Assembly (NCBI RefSeq): GCF_025673445.1
Contig: NZ_JAOVQN010000012.1
Span: 62,001 to 126,000 of the forward strand
Length of the DNA: 64,000 nucleotides
Direction of reading: 5' to 3'
From: Ruegeria_B marisflavi
GTDB lineage: Bacteria; Pseudomonadota; Alphaproteobacteria; Rhodobacterales; Rhodobacteraceae
A model generated the notes under the pieces. It did not search any database. It saw only the letters and a list, made by a program, of their open reading frames with translations, and was not told where the DNA came from. The position numbers and the translations under genes were made by a program. Shown one piece after another: positions 16,901-24,157 of the stretch. Each line of letters begins with the position of its first letter. Positions within the stretch are counted from its first letter, which is position 1.

Positions 16901-17354
16901 CGGTGATCACAACGTCGGTCACCCGGTCCCGCCAGACCCCACGACGGACCGATGGCTCCTCGGCATCCTCCGGCAGGGTCGTTATCGCATCCACCGCCGC
17001 CTGCACGTCATCGGCGGCCTGTGCCATGTCCCAGCCGGGTTCGAATTCCAGCGTCACATTGGCACGCCCCTCACGCGAGGTGGCGGTCGAGCTTTCCACC
17101 CCGTCTACGGCCAGCAAGGCCGGTTCCAGAACCTGCACGATGGCGCTGTCAACATCTTCGGGTCCGGCCCCTTCCCACTCGACATTGACCGTCACGTTCT
17201 GGACGATCACGTCGGGAAAAAACTGCGCCCGCATGTTCGGAATGGCTGCGGCCCCCAGCACCAACAGGACCACAAGCAGCAGATTGGCGGCGGTCCGATG
17301 GCGCGTGAAGTAGCTCAGAAGCCCGCCAGCGGCTTTGGGGATATCGCGGACCAT
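13953..17354 (-). CDS. RND efflux transporter permease (AcrB/HAE1 superfamily), C-terminally extended
   Basis: Inner-membrane proton-driven pump subunit of 1133 residues. It shows the N-terminal helix (LLLVVLLVLGAAAIPNM), the porter domain, TM4 with paired acidic residues D402/D403 (GIVVDDAIVVGEH), a second porter repeat, and TM10 with NDSIVL at about 945-950 in place of the AcrB lysine motif. After TM12 (about 1005-1032) AcrB-type proteins end; here about 100 more residues continue with two further hydrophobic segments (about 1055-1080 and 1098-1125). The adaptor gene lies 5 bp upstream; no outer-membrane channel gene is nearby, so a TolC-like protein encoded elsewhere is expected. Confidence 0.93.
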   Translation of the reverse strand: MVRDIPKAAGGLLSYFTRHRTAANLLLVVLLVLGAAAIPNMRAQFFPDVIVQNVTVNVEWEGAGPEDVDSAIVQVLEPALLAVDGVESSTATSREGRANVTLEFEPGWDMAQAADDVQAAVDAITTLPEDAEEPSVRRGVWRDRVTDVVITGPVSPEQLARFTDELIVRLFEIGVTRTTIRGLAAPRTVVEVPSAKLIANDVSMSEIAAAIAAEVTGDPAGDVTGANARIRTGVEKRSPEEIGGIVLRSNPDGSKLRVADVATIRVEGVTRNRSYWVGDQPAMSVRVDRSDQGDAIKVQHQVAELVEVMEAGLPQGVSMDLIRTRAEAITDRLNILVDNGLVGLGLVVLLLFLFLNARTAFWVAAGIPASMFAAVALMYAAGLTINMVSLFGLIITLGIVVDDAIVVGEHADFRARRLGEHPVVAAETAARRMAMPVFAATLTTIIAFFGLTAIGGHFGKLIGDIPFTVIAVLAASLVECFLILPNHMSHAIAHSAKEHWYDWPNRAVNRGFRWLRDHLFRRFVGWVVRARYVVLAGTVTVLASQAALFITGDVQWRFFNAPERGSVTGNFSMVEGATREDTMAMMHELQRSTEELGRIYEERHGRNPIDFVMAEIGGNAGPGLAGSDTKDADLLGGISIELIDADERPYSSFAFVGELQDFVNRHSKVETLSFRGWRSGPGGDALDVQFYGASAQVLKSAAEDLQTALARYPEVSGVEDDLSYDKEEIVLDLTAQGQALGFTVDALGRALRARLNGIEAATYPDGPRSAQIRVELPENELTADFLERTLMRTPQGVYVPLADIVSVTQRTGFSTVKRENGIRVVSVTGDISEDDPARAAEISTALETEILPRIASERQVEWRLAGLSEQEDTFLTEAASGVILCLTGIYLVLAWVFASWTRPLVVMAIIPFGLVGTIWGHYIWEVPLSMFTVVGLLGMTGIIINDSIVLVTTIDEYAETRGLLPSIIDGTADRLRPVLLTSLTTVLGLAPLLYESSQQAQFLKPTVITLVYGLGFGVLLVLLVVPALLAIQNDVVRPLTALKRALRGPDRLARWAVVTCGISTLGWLGVTVVWPAVFGSLPPRLVEIVPKIADRPPMVAGMALFVAGAFALTLLAMAVSGLVLARRARRQSQ

Positions 17355-17359
17355 GCCGG

Positions 17360-18817
17360 TCAGCCCCCAGCCCGCTCTTCCAGCCGCTGCACCAGGCGTG
17401 CGGGCACGCGGGTTTCGCCAAGCTGGCCCAGCAGCCGCTGTTTCACATCCGCCGGCATCCGATCGTTCCCCTCGACAAAGGCCACAAGGCGCGCCCGGCG
17501 TTCGTCGGACAGCTCCAGCAGCGAGACATCCGGTTCACCGGCCTCCGCTTCGACCCGCAGCGGCCGAACCTTGATTCCCGGACCCAGCAATGGCGTGCGG
17601 CCGATCACCACCTCGCGCCCTTCCAGTCCGTCGCCACGGACGAGAACATGGTCGCCCTGACGCCGCAGCAGCGACACCGGCAACTCCTCCAGACGGTCTT
17701 CTGCACTCAGCACCAGCACCGTTCCCGACGCATCCAGCGCCGAGGCTGGCAGTTGCACCACATTCAATAGCGGGGGTTCCTCGACACTCACAGTTACGAA
17801 GTCGCCCGGCTTGAACCCTGGCGACGCATCCAGCCCGGCATAGATAAGGCGGCCCGACTGACCGTCCCCTGCCGCCGCGCTGTCACGGCTGATGCTGCCC
17901 TGTGCGACCAGATCGGCCCCGGTAACATCCAGCTTGACCGTAACAGGGGCGCCGATCAGCCGGCCAGACGCGTCAAGCAGACGCGCATATTGCGCCGTCG
18001 AAATCCGAAAGGCTACTTCCAGAGCGGTCGGGTCGATCAGTTCGGCCAGTTTCTCGTTCACCGAGACCAGTCGTCCCTCGACCAGCGTCACCCCGCTCAG
18101 CGTACCGTCAAAGCTCGCGAACACTTCGGTTTCGGCCAGATCCCGCTCGGCCAGATCCAGCGCCAGACGCGCGCGTGCCAGCCGGGTCGCGGCCTGGTCC
18201 ACCCGTGCCTCGGCCTGGGCCACCGCGATCTGGCGGGACAAAACCGCCTGGCGCGCCTGGGCATCCGCCAGTTCTGCGGTTTCCGTCATTGCGGCGCTGC
18301 CTACCCCGCGCTCGACCAGATCCTGCTGACGTTGCATCGCCTGCGCGCGCAGGGTGGCCTGATCTTCCGCCGCCTGTAATTCGTGTCCCGCCAGGATCAA
18401 GGCCCGGGCGGCATCGCGTTCCTCGGCTTCGGCATCCATCAGATCCGAGCGCGCCCGGTCCAGTTCGGTCTGCGCCTTGGCGGGGTCTATCTGCACCAGA
18501 ACCTCGCCCGCATGAACCGTGCCGCCGTCGACAAAGTTTTCCGCCAGCCCGATCACCCGTCCGCCCATAGCGCTGCGCAATTCCAGAGTGCGGCGGCTTT
18601 GTACCTTGCCAAATGCTTCCAGAACCGGCGTGACGGTGCCGGATTGTGCGGTTTGTACATTGACCGCGAACACCCGTTCACGGGCTGCGGGTGGTTTCTT
18701 GTCAGCGTTCATCCGGGATTGCACGGCGTCCAACACCAATTGCCCGGCCCAGATCAGCAGGGCCAGGGCAACCGAGGCAAGAAAGACACCAAGCAGGCTT
18801 TGCCGAAGAAATCGCAT
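17360..18817 (-). CDS. HlyD/MFP-family periplasmic adaptor of an RND pump
   Basis: Membrane-fusion protein of 485 residues. An N-terminal membrane anchor (VFLASVALALLIWAGQLVLDAV) leads into a lipoyl-type half motif (TLELRSAMGGRVIGLAENF), then a long helical hairpin of about 100 residues rich in Ala, Arg and Glu, the second lipoyl half (FDGTLSGVTLVEGRLVSV), and a beta-barrel domain. It should bridge the RND permease encoded 5 bp downstream and an outer-membrane channel. The two genes are an operon. No local regulator gene is present; the nearest upstream gene, moaB, ends 96 bp away on the same strand. Confidence 0.92.
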   Translation of the reverse strand: MRFLRQSLLGVFLASVALALLIWAGQLVLDAVQSRMNADKKPPAARERVFAVNVQTAQSGTVTPVLEAFGKVQSRRTLELRSAMGGRVIGLAENFVDGGTVHAGEVLVQIDPAKAQTELDRARSDLMDAEAEERDAARALILAGHELQAAEDQATLRAQAMQRQQDLVERGVGSAAMTETAELADAQARQAVLSRQIAVAQAEARVDQAATRLARARLALDLAERDLAETEVFASFDGTLSGVTLVEGRLVSVNEKLAELIDPTALEVAFRISTAQYARLLDASGRLIGAPVTVKLDVTGADLVAQGSISRDSAAAGDGQSGRLIYAGLDASPGFKPGDFVTVSVEEPPLLNVVQLPASALDASGTVLVLSAEDRLEELPVSLLRRQGDHVLVRGDGLEGREVVIGRTPLLGPGIKVRPLRVEAEAGEPDVSLLELSDERRARLVAFVEGNDRMPADVKQRLLGQLGETRVPARLVQRLEERAGG

Positions 18818-18913
18818 TGTTTACCGGGTTCCGGTTACAGGTGACAGTATCATAGACAAGCTAGGAGGCCCCGGAAAATTGCCAAGCCTCATATTCTTGA
18901 ACGTGATCCTGAC

Positions 18914-19456
18914 CTATTTCCGTCGCAGATGCTCATCCAATCGTGGCATGATCTCGACAAAGTTGCAGGGACGATGGCGGTAATCGAGCTGTTTTTCCAA
19001 AATCCCGTCCCAGGCATCCTTGCAGGCGCCCGGGCTGCCGGGCAGCGCAAACAGATAGGTGCCCCCCGCAACGCCGCCCGTGGCGCGCGACTGCACCGCC
19101 GAGGTTCCGATCTTTTCCATCGAAATCAGGGTAAAGACGGTGGCGAAAGCCTCGATCTCTTTCTCGTAAACGTCGCGATGCGCCTCGACCGTCACGTCAC
19201 GCCCGGTCAGGCCGGTGCCGCCGGTCGAGATGATGACATCGACATCCGGATCGGCGACCCAGGCGCGCAGCTGGTCGGCGATCTGGGCGCGCTCGTCCTG
19301 AATGATGTGCCGGTCGGCCAGCACATGTCCTGCCCGTGCGATCCGGTCGACCAAGGTCTGGCCCGATCGATCCTCTTCCAGCGAGCGGGTATCCGACACG
19401 GTGAGCACCGCGATACGGACAGGAATGAAATCGAGGCTTTCGTCGATGCGCGACAT
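18914..19456 (-). CDS. moaB: Molybdenum cofactor biosynthesis protein B
   Basis: MoaB/MogA-fold protein, 180 residues. The molybdopterin-binding signature is ISTGGTGLTGRDVT at about 75-88 and FALPGSPGACKDAWD near 146-160. MoaB proteins adenylylate molybdopterin or share that fold; in bacteria with MogA the exact role of MoaB is unsettled. It is the last gene of a run with a LysE exporter, a phosphoesterase and uracil-DNA glycosylase, with a 6-bp gap to lysE. No other Moco gene is close, so operon membership says little about function. Confidence 0.92.
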   Translation of the reverse strand: MSRIDESLDFIPVRIAVLTVSDTRSLEEDRSGQTLVDRIARAGHVLADRHIIQDERAQIADQLRAWVADPDVDVIISTGGTGLTGRDVTVEAHRDVYEKEIEAFATVFTLISMEKIGTSAVQSRATGGVAGGTYLFALPGSPGACKDAWDGILEKQLDYRHRPCNFVEIMPRLDEHLRRK

Positions 19457-19462
19457 GGCGGA

Positions 19463-20083
19463 TCAGGTCCTTTCAAGAATGGCGAGCCGCAGCGCCAGCG
19501 CGGCAAAAATACCCGCCGTCACCCGGCCCAGGATGCGGCCCAGGCGCGGATTGCCTGTTAACTGGCGCCCGAGGCCGCCCGCAAAAAGCCCCACCAACCC
19601 GTTGATGACAAACCCGCCCAACCCGATGATGGCACCAAAGACCAGAAACTGTGGCAGGATCGGGCCAGCCTCGGGCGATACGAATTGCGGGATAAAGGCC
19701 AGCACAAACAAGATCACCTTGGGGTTGGTCAGGTTCACCAGCATCCCGTCGCGAAAGGCATGCCGCGCGGCACGCGGCGGGGTATCGGCGGCAACGGCCC
19801 CTTGCCGCAGCGCCCCCCAGGCCAGCCACAGCAGATAGGCCACGCCGACCCAGCGGATGGCGTCGAACAGCCACGGCATTGCCTGCACCGCAGCCCCCAG
19901 ACCCAGCCCGGCCACCGCGACATGCACCATGCCGCCCGCCGAGATACCGGCGCTGGCCGCCCAGGCAGCACGCGGACCAGATCGCAACCCTTGGCCGAGG
20001 CAGAACATCATGTCGGCGCCCGGCGTCAGGTTCAGCGCCAGCGCGGCCGGCAAAAACGTCAAGAATGTGATGGGCTCGATCAT
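19463..20083 (-). CDS. LysE-family amino acid exporter
   Basis: RhtB/LysE exporter of 206 residues with about six hydrophobic helices. The family opening FLPAALALNLTPGADMMFCLGQGLRSGPR and the internal NLTNPKVILFVLAFIPQF motif are both present. The start is ATG 20083, which overlaps the phosphoesterase stop as ATGA; a further in-frame start 9 bp upstream is possible. Exported substrate (homoserine, threonine, leucine or other) cannot be told. Confidence 0.9.
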   Translation of the reverse strand: MIEPITFLTFLPAALALNLTPGADMMFCLGQGLRSGPRAAWAASAGISAGGMVHVAVAGLGLGAAVQAMPWLFDAIRWVGVAYLLWLAWGALRQGAVAADTPPRAARHAFRDGMLVNLTNPKVILFVLAFIPQFVSPEAGPILPQFLVFGAIIGLGGFVINGLVGLFAGGLGRQLTGNPRLGRILGRVTAGIFAALALRLAILERT

Positions 20084-20679
20084 TGCGGCCACTCGAACCA
20101 GTTCACTGTGGGACCAAGGTTTGCAAGCCGCGTCCGCCCCATGCTGCCCCGCGCGCCCCAGCTGTCATGGATATGACCGCATAGCGCCAGCTGCGGTTGC
20201 ACCCGTTCGATGGCGTCGCGGATCGCGGTCGATCCGACCGACTTGCCATCCGAGGTGACATCGCCGAACCCCTTTGGCGGCGAATGGGTGATCAGGATAT
20301 CGGCGGACTTGCAGCGCGCCAGCATCTCGGATGCCTCGCCCTCGGTCATGTCACAGGACCAGTCGCCAAAAGGCGTGGGCGGCACGCCATAGCCCAGCCC
20401 GAACATCCGTATCCCGTCCACCGTGGCCGAGGTGCCATGCAGCACATGCACGCCTTCGGGCGCGGCGGCCTCCAGCTCGGCGGCGCTTTCGGCGTTTCCC
20501 GGCACCAGCACCAGCGGCACCATGATCCCGGCCAGCATCGCCATCGCCTGATCCAACCCCTGGCGCCCGTTGCAGTAATCGCCTGCGCCGATCACGATAT
20601 CGGCCTCCAGGCTTGCAGCGACCAGATCGGCGGCCCGGGCGCGCGCCATGTGGAGATCGGAAAAGGCCAATATGCGCAT
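20080..20679 (-). CDS. Calcineurin-like metallophosphoesterase
   Basis: A 199-residue metallophosphoesterase. All family motifs are visible: FSDLHMA (metal Asp/His), GAGDYCNG, PGNAE, THSPPKG and CGHIHD. It resembles the small YfcE/Rv0805-type phosphodiesterases, but the substrate is unknown. The ATG at 20679 shares a base with the stop of the DNA glycosylase gene (TGATG), and its own stop overlaps the lysE start (ATGA), so all three are translationally coupled. Longer upstream starts lie inside the glycosylase gene and are rejected. Confidence 0.9.
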   Translation of the reverse strand: MRILAFSDLHMARARAADLVAASLEADIVIGAGDYCNGRQGLDQAMAMLAGIMVPLVLVPGNAESAAELEAAAPEGVHVLHGTSATVDGIRMFGLGYGVPPTPFGDWSCDMTEGEASEMLARCKSADILITHSPPKGFGDVTSDGKSVGSTAIRDAIERVQPQLALCGHIHDSWGARGSMGRTRLANLGPTVNWFEWPQ

Positions 20680-21458
20680 CACTGCTCCTTCAGCTTTGCC
20701 TTGAGTTCCAGAAGGTCGGCCCAGGCCTGCCGCTTCATCTGCGGCTGGCGCAGCAGATAGGCAGGGTGGAACATCGGCATGACCGGCAGGTTCATCGCCT
20801 GGGTCCATTGGCCCCTGAGCCGCGTGATACCCCGTTTTCCCAGCACCGCGTCACAGCTGATATTGCCCATCAGCACCAGAACCTGCGGCTGTGCCAGCGC
20901 CACATGCCGTTCCAGGAACGGTTTCATCATCCCGATCTCGACCGGCAGCGGGTCGCGGTTCTGCGGCGGCCGCCAGGGCAGGACATTGGTGATATAGACG
21001 TTTTTCTGCCGGTCGAGGCCAATGGCCGCCAGCATCCGGTCCAGAAGTTGCCCGGCGCGGCCGACAAAGGGGCGCCCCTCGCGATCCTCGTCGCGGCCGG
21101 GCGCCTCGCCGATGATCATTACCCGCGACCCCGGCATCCCGTCAGCAAAGACAAGGTTGCGCGCGCCCTTCTTAAGCTCGCAATGCTCGAACTCCGCCAG
21201 CGCCTGGCGCAGCGACGGCAGTGCCGTCGCCCCGGCCGCAGCCTTGCGCGCCTCTTGCACCGGATCCGTCTTTGGCACCACTTGCGGCGCGGCTGGCTGT
21301 GATGGCGCCGCAGCGGCGGTAGCGCGATCCGGGCGCGGCGCGGTATCGGCCAAGGCATAGCGATTCACCGGCGCGTCGCCGATCGCTTCGGTCACGCCCA
21401 GTTCCACCTGCCATTCCAGCAGGGCCAGCGCCGCATGAGGATCAAGTGCCGATTCCAT
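20679..21458 (-). CDS. Uracil-DNA glycosylase, family 4-like, lacking the usual Fe-S cysteines
   Basis: A 259-residue glycosylase. An Ala/Pro-rich N-terminal region of about 75 residues precedes the catalytic domain. Motifs GEAPGRDEDREGRPFVG (118-134), TNVLPWRPPQNRDP (158-170) and HPAYLLR (231-237) are clear. Typical family 4/5 enzymes hold a 4Fe-4S cluster with four cysteines; this protein has only two (C93 and C202), so a canonical cluster cannot form. It removes uracil from DNA as the first step of base excision repair if active. It heads an operon with the phosphoesterase, LysE and MoaB genes. Confidence 0.88.
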   Translation of the reverse strand: MESALDPHAALALLEWQVELGVTEAIGDAPVNRYALADTAPRPDRATAAAAPSQPAAPQVVPKTDPVQEARKAAAGATALPSLRQALAEFEHCELKKGARNLVFADGMPGSRVMIIGEAPGRDEDREGRPFVGRAGQLLDRMLAAIGLDRQKNVYITNVLPWRPPQNRDPLPVEIGMMKPFLERHVALAQPQVLVLMGNISCDAVLGKRGITRLRGQWTQAMNLPVMPMFHPAYLLRQPQMKRQAWADLLELKAKLKEQ

Positions 21459-21539
21459 GCCCCCAATCTAACCGTCTGCGCGGCAAGGGAAAGCGGATTG
21501 CCGCTGGACAGCGCGCAACGCGCAGCCGAGCATGGCGGC

Positions 21540-22124
21540 ATGTTTCAACTGTCCTGCCTGAGCCTGATCGTCTTTTTTGTTGCCGCGTTTCATGACGCCC
21601 GGGCGGCGGAATGTCCCGCGGGCACCGCCCAATGCGGTGCATCAAACTGCTGCGGCCTGTCGCAAACCTGTAGCTGGGACGGGTACTGCTTGCCTTTGGG
21701 CGGCACCTATTGCGGCGGCGGCCGTTCCTGCGGGCCGTTCGAGGACTGCGTGGCAGGCGGCACCAGATGCGCGCCCAAGGGTGCGGGCAAATGCCAGACC
21801 GGCCTGACCTGCGGGCCCGGGATGACCTGTTCGGTTTCCGGCGACTGCGTGCCGGTTCCGAAACCAGATCTGACCCTTCCCCAAAACCCGCCCTGCAAGG
21901 ACGGGCGGGTCTGTCCGGCGGGGACCCAGTGCCTGCCCGGGGGAGGGTGCAGCCGCGTCGGCTGGTACCTGTGCGAAGAGACCGGATCACAATGCAGGCC
22001 GGGCTTCAAATGCTCGGCCGAACGGGGCTGCGTGCCGCAGTTGGCGGTCGATTGCGGGCGCGGTGCATGGTGCAAGCCGGGCGAGACCTGCCTGCCCGAG
22101 GGCGGCTGCGCCCCCTCTGACTGA
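21540..22124 (+). CDS. Secreted cysteine-rich repeat protein of unknown function
   Basis: A 194-residue protein with a clear Sec signal peptide from ATG 21540 (MFQLSCLSLIVFFVAAFHDARA). The mature part of about 172 residues has 26 cysteines arranged in recurring units of about 20-30 residues of the type C-x5-C-x2-G-x2-C-x4/5-C, for example CGPGMTCSVSGDC, CPAGTQCLPGGGC and CKPGETCLPEGGC. An extra CC pair lies in the first unit. The pattern resembles small disulfide-rich eukaryotic-type knots, and Pro/Gly content is high. It should be stabilised by about 13 disulfides in the periplasm or outside. Upstream starts give no signal peptide. It is divergent from the DNA glycosylase gene; no neighbour explains it. 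Confidence 0.75.
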   Translation: MFQLSCLSLIVFFVAAFHDARAAECPAGTAQCGASNCCGLSQTCSWDGYCLPLGGTYCGGGRSCGPFEDCVAGGTRCAPKGAGKCQTGLTCGPGMTCSVSGDCVPVPKPDLTLPQNPPCKDGRVCPAGTQCLPGGGCSRVGWYLCEETGSQCRPGFKCSAERGCVPQLAVDCGRGAWCKPGETCLPEGGCAPSD

Positions 22125-22138
22125 GGCGACGGGCCGTA

Positions 22139-22167
22139 TTGCCCCCGGCCCGCGCGCTTTCTATAAG
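22139..22167 (+). promoter_or_regulatory. Promoter of the pyrB operon
   Basis: TTGCCC (22139-22144) and TATAAG (22162-22167) are separated by 17 bp. Start of transcription would fall near 22174, giving a leader of only about 20 nt before pyrB. That leaves no room for the leader-peptide attenuation known from enteric pyrBI. Confidence 0.5.
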
Positions 22168-22195
22168 CGGCGCAATCGCCTGACCGGAGCCGCCC

Positions 22196-23131
22196 ATGTC
22201 ATTTGCCCACCGACACCTGCTTGGCATCGAACAGCTGTCTCCCGCAGATATCACCGCCATTCTGGATCTGGCCGAGACCTATGTCGACCTGAACCGGCAA
22301 TCGGCCAAGCATTCCGACGTGCTGTCGGGGCTGACCCAGATCAACATGTTCTTTGAGAACTCCACCCGCACGCAGGCCAGTTTCGAACTGGCGGGCAAGC
22401 GGCTGGGCGCGGATGTGATGAACATGTCCATGCAGGCCAGCTCGATCAAGAAGGGCGAGACCCTGATCGACACCGCGATGACGCTGAACGCGATGCATCC
22501 CGACCTGCTTGTCGTGCGGCATCCGCATTCGGGCGCGGTAGACTTGCTGGCGCAGAAGGTCAATTGCGCGGTGCTGAACGCGGGCGACGGGCGGCACGAA
22601 CACCCGACCCAGGCGCTCTTGGATGCGCTGACGATCCGCCGGGCCAAGGGGCGGCTACACCGGCTGAACATCGCCATCTGCGGTGACATCGCGCACAGCC
22701 GTGTGGCGCGTTCGAATTTGATTTTGCTGGGAAAAATGGAAAACCGCATCCGCCTGATCGGGCCACCGACGCTGGTTCCCTCTCAGTTCGCCGCGTTTGG
22801 CGCCGAAGTCTATGACGACATGCGCGAGGGTCTGAAAGACGTCGATGTGGTGATGATGCTGCGGCTTCAGAAAGAGCGGATGGATGGCGGTTTCATCCCG
22901 TCCGAGCGCGAGTATTATCACCGCTACGGGCTGGATCGCGAGAAGCTGGGACTGGCCAAGGCGGATGCCATTGTGATGCATCCGGGGCCGATGAATCGGG
23001 GGGTCGAGATTGATGGGACCTTGGCGGATGACATCAACCGGTCCGTGATCCAGGAGCAGGTGGAAATGGGTGTCGCGGTGCGCATGGCGGCGATGGAGCT
23101 GCTGGCGCGCAACCTGCGCGGGGCGGCATGA
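22196..23131 (+). CDS. pyrB: Aspartate carbamoyltransferase catalytic subunit
   Basis: Second step of pyrimidine synthesis: carbamoyl phosphate plus aspartate gives N-carbamoyl-aspartate. 311 residues. The carbamoyl-phosphate site FENSTRTQASFE is at about 53-64, GDGRHEHPTQALLD at about 130-143, and HPGPMNRGVEI near 262-272. No regulatory pyrI follows; instead a dihydroorotase-like gene without metal ligands lies downstream in the same operon, the arrangement of class A ATCases such as those of Pseudomonas. The stop overlaps the next start as ATGA. Confidence 0.96.
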   Translation: MSFAHRHLLGIEQLSPADITAILDLAETYVDLNRQSAKHSDVLSGLTQINMFFENSTRTQASFELAGKRLGADVMNMSMQASSIKKGETLIDTAMTLNAMHPDLLVVRHPHSGAVDLLAQKVNCAVLNAGDGRHEHPTQALLDALTIRRAKGRLHRLNIAICGDIAHSRVARSNLILLGKMENRIRLIGPPTLVPSQFAAFGAEVYDDMREGLKDVDVVMMLRLQKERMDGGFIPSEREYYHRYGLDREKLGLAKADAIVMHPGPMNRGVEIDGTLADDINRSVIQEQVEMGVAVRMAAMELLARNLRGAA

Positions 23132-23652
23132 CCCGGCTGAGCGTCCCCCGGAACGAGAGCGGCCTGATCCGCCTTTACGCCCTGAACATGCGGCCCGAGG
23201 AGGCGCGGTTCCTGCGCGAGCCGGGGGCGGTGGCGCAACTCCTGGGGCTCGATGCGCTCGACATGGGTCATGTCGAGGTCTTTCCGATCTCCGACCTCGA
23301 AGACTTCGGTCTTTATGGTTATCTTACAGAGGGTTGCGGGATATCCGAGGACCATCTGGACCGCGCAGAGCTAGCCGCGCACAAGGGCTGGATACTGCTT
23401 TTGCGAAGCCGGGCGTTCGGTGGGAACCCGGTCGAAACTACCTTGCCCGAAACGCTGGAGCCGGTGGGAGAGTATCGCGAAGAAGACACCGACTGGAGCG
23501 GGACACCGATCGAGACGGCAAGCGCCCTGCCCCATTCCGCACCGCGTCTGCCACCGCGCGAGGCGCGCCGGAAGGCACGCAATATCGGGTTTTCCCTGTT
23601 CATCGTGGTGATGTCGCTGATCATCGGGGGGCTGGCATGGTTGATCTTTTGA
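23128..23652 (+). CDS. Tail-anchored membrane protein in the pyr operon, unknown function
   Basis: A 174-residue protein translated from an ATG overlapping the pyrB stop. It has a soluble N-terminal region of about 110 residues (RLYALNMRPEEARFLREPGA, a Gly/Tyr/Leu stretch near 60-70), a Pro/Ala-rich linker (ALPHSAPRLPPREARRKARN) and a single C-terminal membrane helix (IGFSLFIVVMSLIIGGLAWLIF) that ends the protein. The topology is that of a tail-anchored inner-membrane protein. I do not recognise a domain. Tight coupling to pyrB suggests shared expression, not a proven shared function. Confidence 0.75.
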   Translation: MTRLSVPRNESGLIRLYALNMRPEEARFLREPGAVAQLLGLDALDMGHVEVFPISDLEDFGLYGYLTEGCGISEDHLDRAELAAHKGWILLLRSRAFGGNPVETTLPETLEPVGEYREEDTDWSGTPIETASALPHSAPRLPPREARRKARNIGFSLFIVVMSLIIGGLAWLIF

Positions 23653-23664
23653 CCCGCGAATTGA

Positions 23665-23707
23665 CCGTTTTGTACCGGCCCCACGGGGCGAATGTGCCGT
23701 TTTGTAC
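23665..23707 (+). repeat. Two direct repeats upstream of the PH-like gene in the pyr operon
   Basis: CCGTTTTGTAC occurs at 23665-23675 and 23697-23707, 32 bp apart, which is three helical turns. A small GC hairpin (GCCCC/GGGGC) lies between them. They occupy the only sizeable gap (118 bp) inside the pyr gene run, so an internal promoter with two activator or repressor sites is possible. Confidence 0.4.
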
Positions 23708-23770
23708 ATCGGCAATTTCACGATTCGTTAAGGGTTTCAGCGCTCTGGCGCTCGTCCCCGGGGGCGGGAC

Positions 23771-24157
23771 ATGAGCGACGCGACACTCCGCTTTCCCGCC
23801 GACCGAGGGGCCTATATCCGCAACCACACCTGGATGGCGGCGGTTGCCATGGGCGGCGCCATGGCGGTGCTCTGGGCGATGGACAATCCCTATGTCTGGA
23901 CCGGTGCTCCGGCGGGCCTCGCCGCGATTGCGCTGCGCGGCTGGTACCTGGCGTCGGAGGAGCTGGCGGTGGTCTGGGAAATCTCGGACGGTACGCTCAG
24001 CGGCCCGGGCCACCGGGTGCCGCTCGGCCAGATCGAGATGGTGCGGACCATGGGCAGCTATGTGCAGGTGATCACCAAGGGCGGTGACAAACACCTGATC
24101 AGATACCAGGCGGACCCGGCCGCCACCGAGGCCGCCATCGAAAGGGCGATAAGATGA
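23771..24157 (+). CDS. Small membrane protein with a PH-like domain, unknown function
   Basis: A 128-residue protein. Two hydrophobic segments at about 18-35 and 45-60 (WMAAVAMGGAMAVLWAM and GAPAGLAAIALRGWYL) precede a soluble part of about 70 residues (AVVWEISDGTLSGPGHRVPLGQIEMVRTMGSYVQVITKGG) that looks like the bacterial PH-like fold of YdbS/YvbH-type membrane proteins. Function unknown. It ends in an ATGA overlap with the dihydroorotase-like gene, so the two are co-translated. An upstream gap may hold its own promoter. Confidence 0.7.
   Translation: MSDATLRFPADRGAYIRNHTWMAAVAMGGAMAVLWAMDNPYVWTGAPAGLAAIALRGWYLASEELAVVWEISDGTLSGPGHRVPLGQIEMVRTMGSYVQVITKGGDKHLIRYQADPAATEAAIERAIR

Noticed and set aside
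14592..17660. Long plus-strand frames opposite the RND permease and adaptor
   Set aside because: Both genes on the minus strand have clear family motifs; the opposite frames are Arg/Pro/His-rich shadows.
23653..23770. Riboswitch or attenuator in the pyr operon gap
   Set aside because: The segment has a small hairpin and direct repeats but no leader peptide, T-run or recognisable riboswitch fold.
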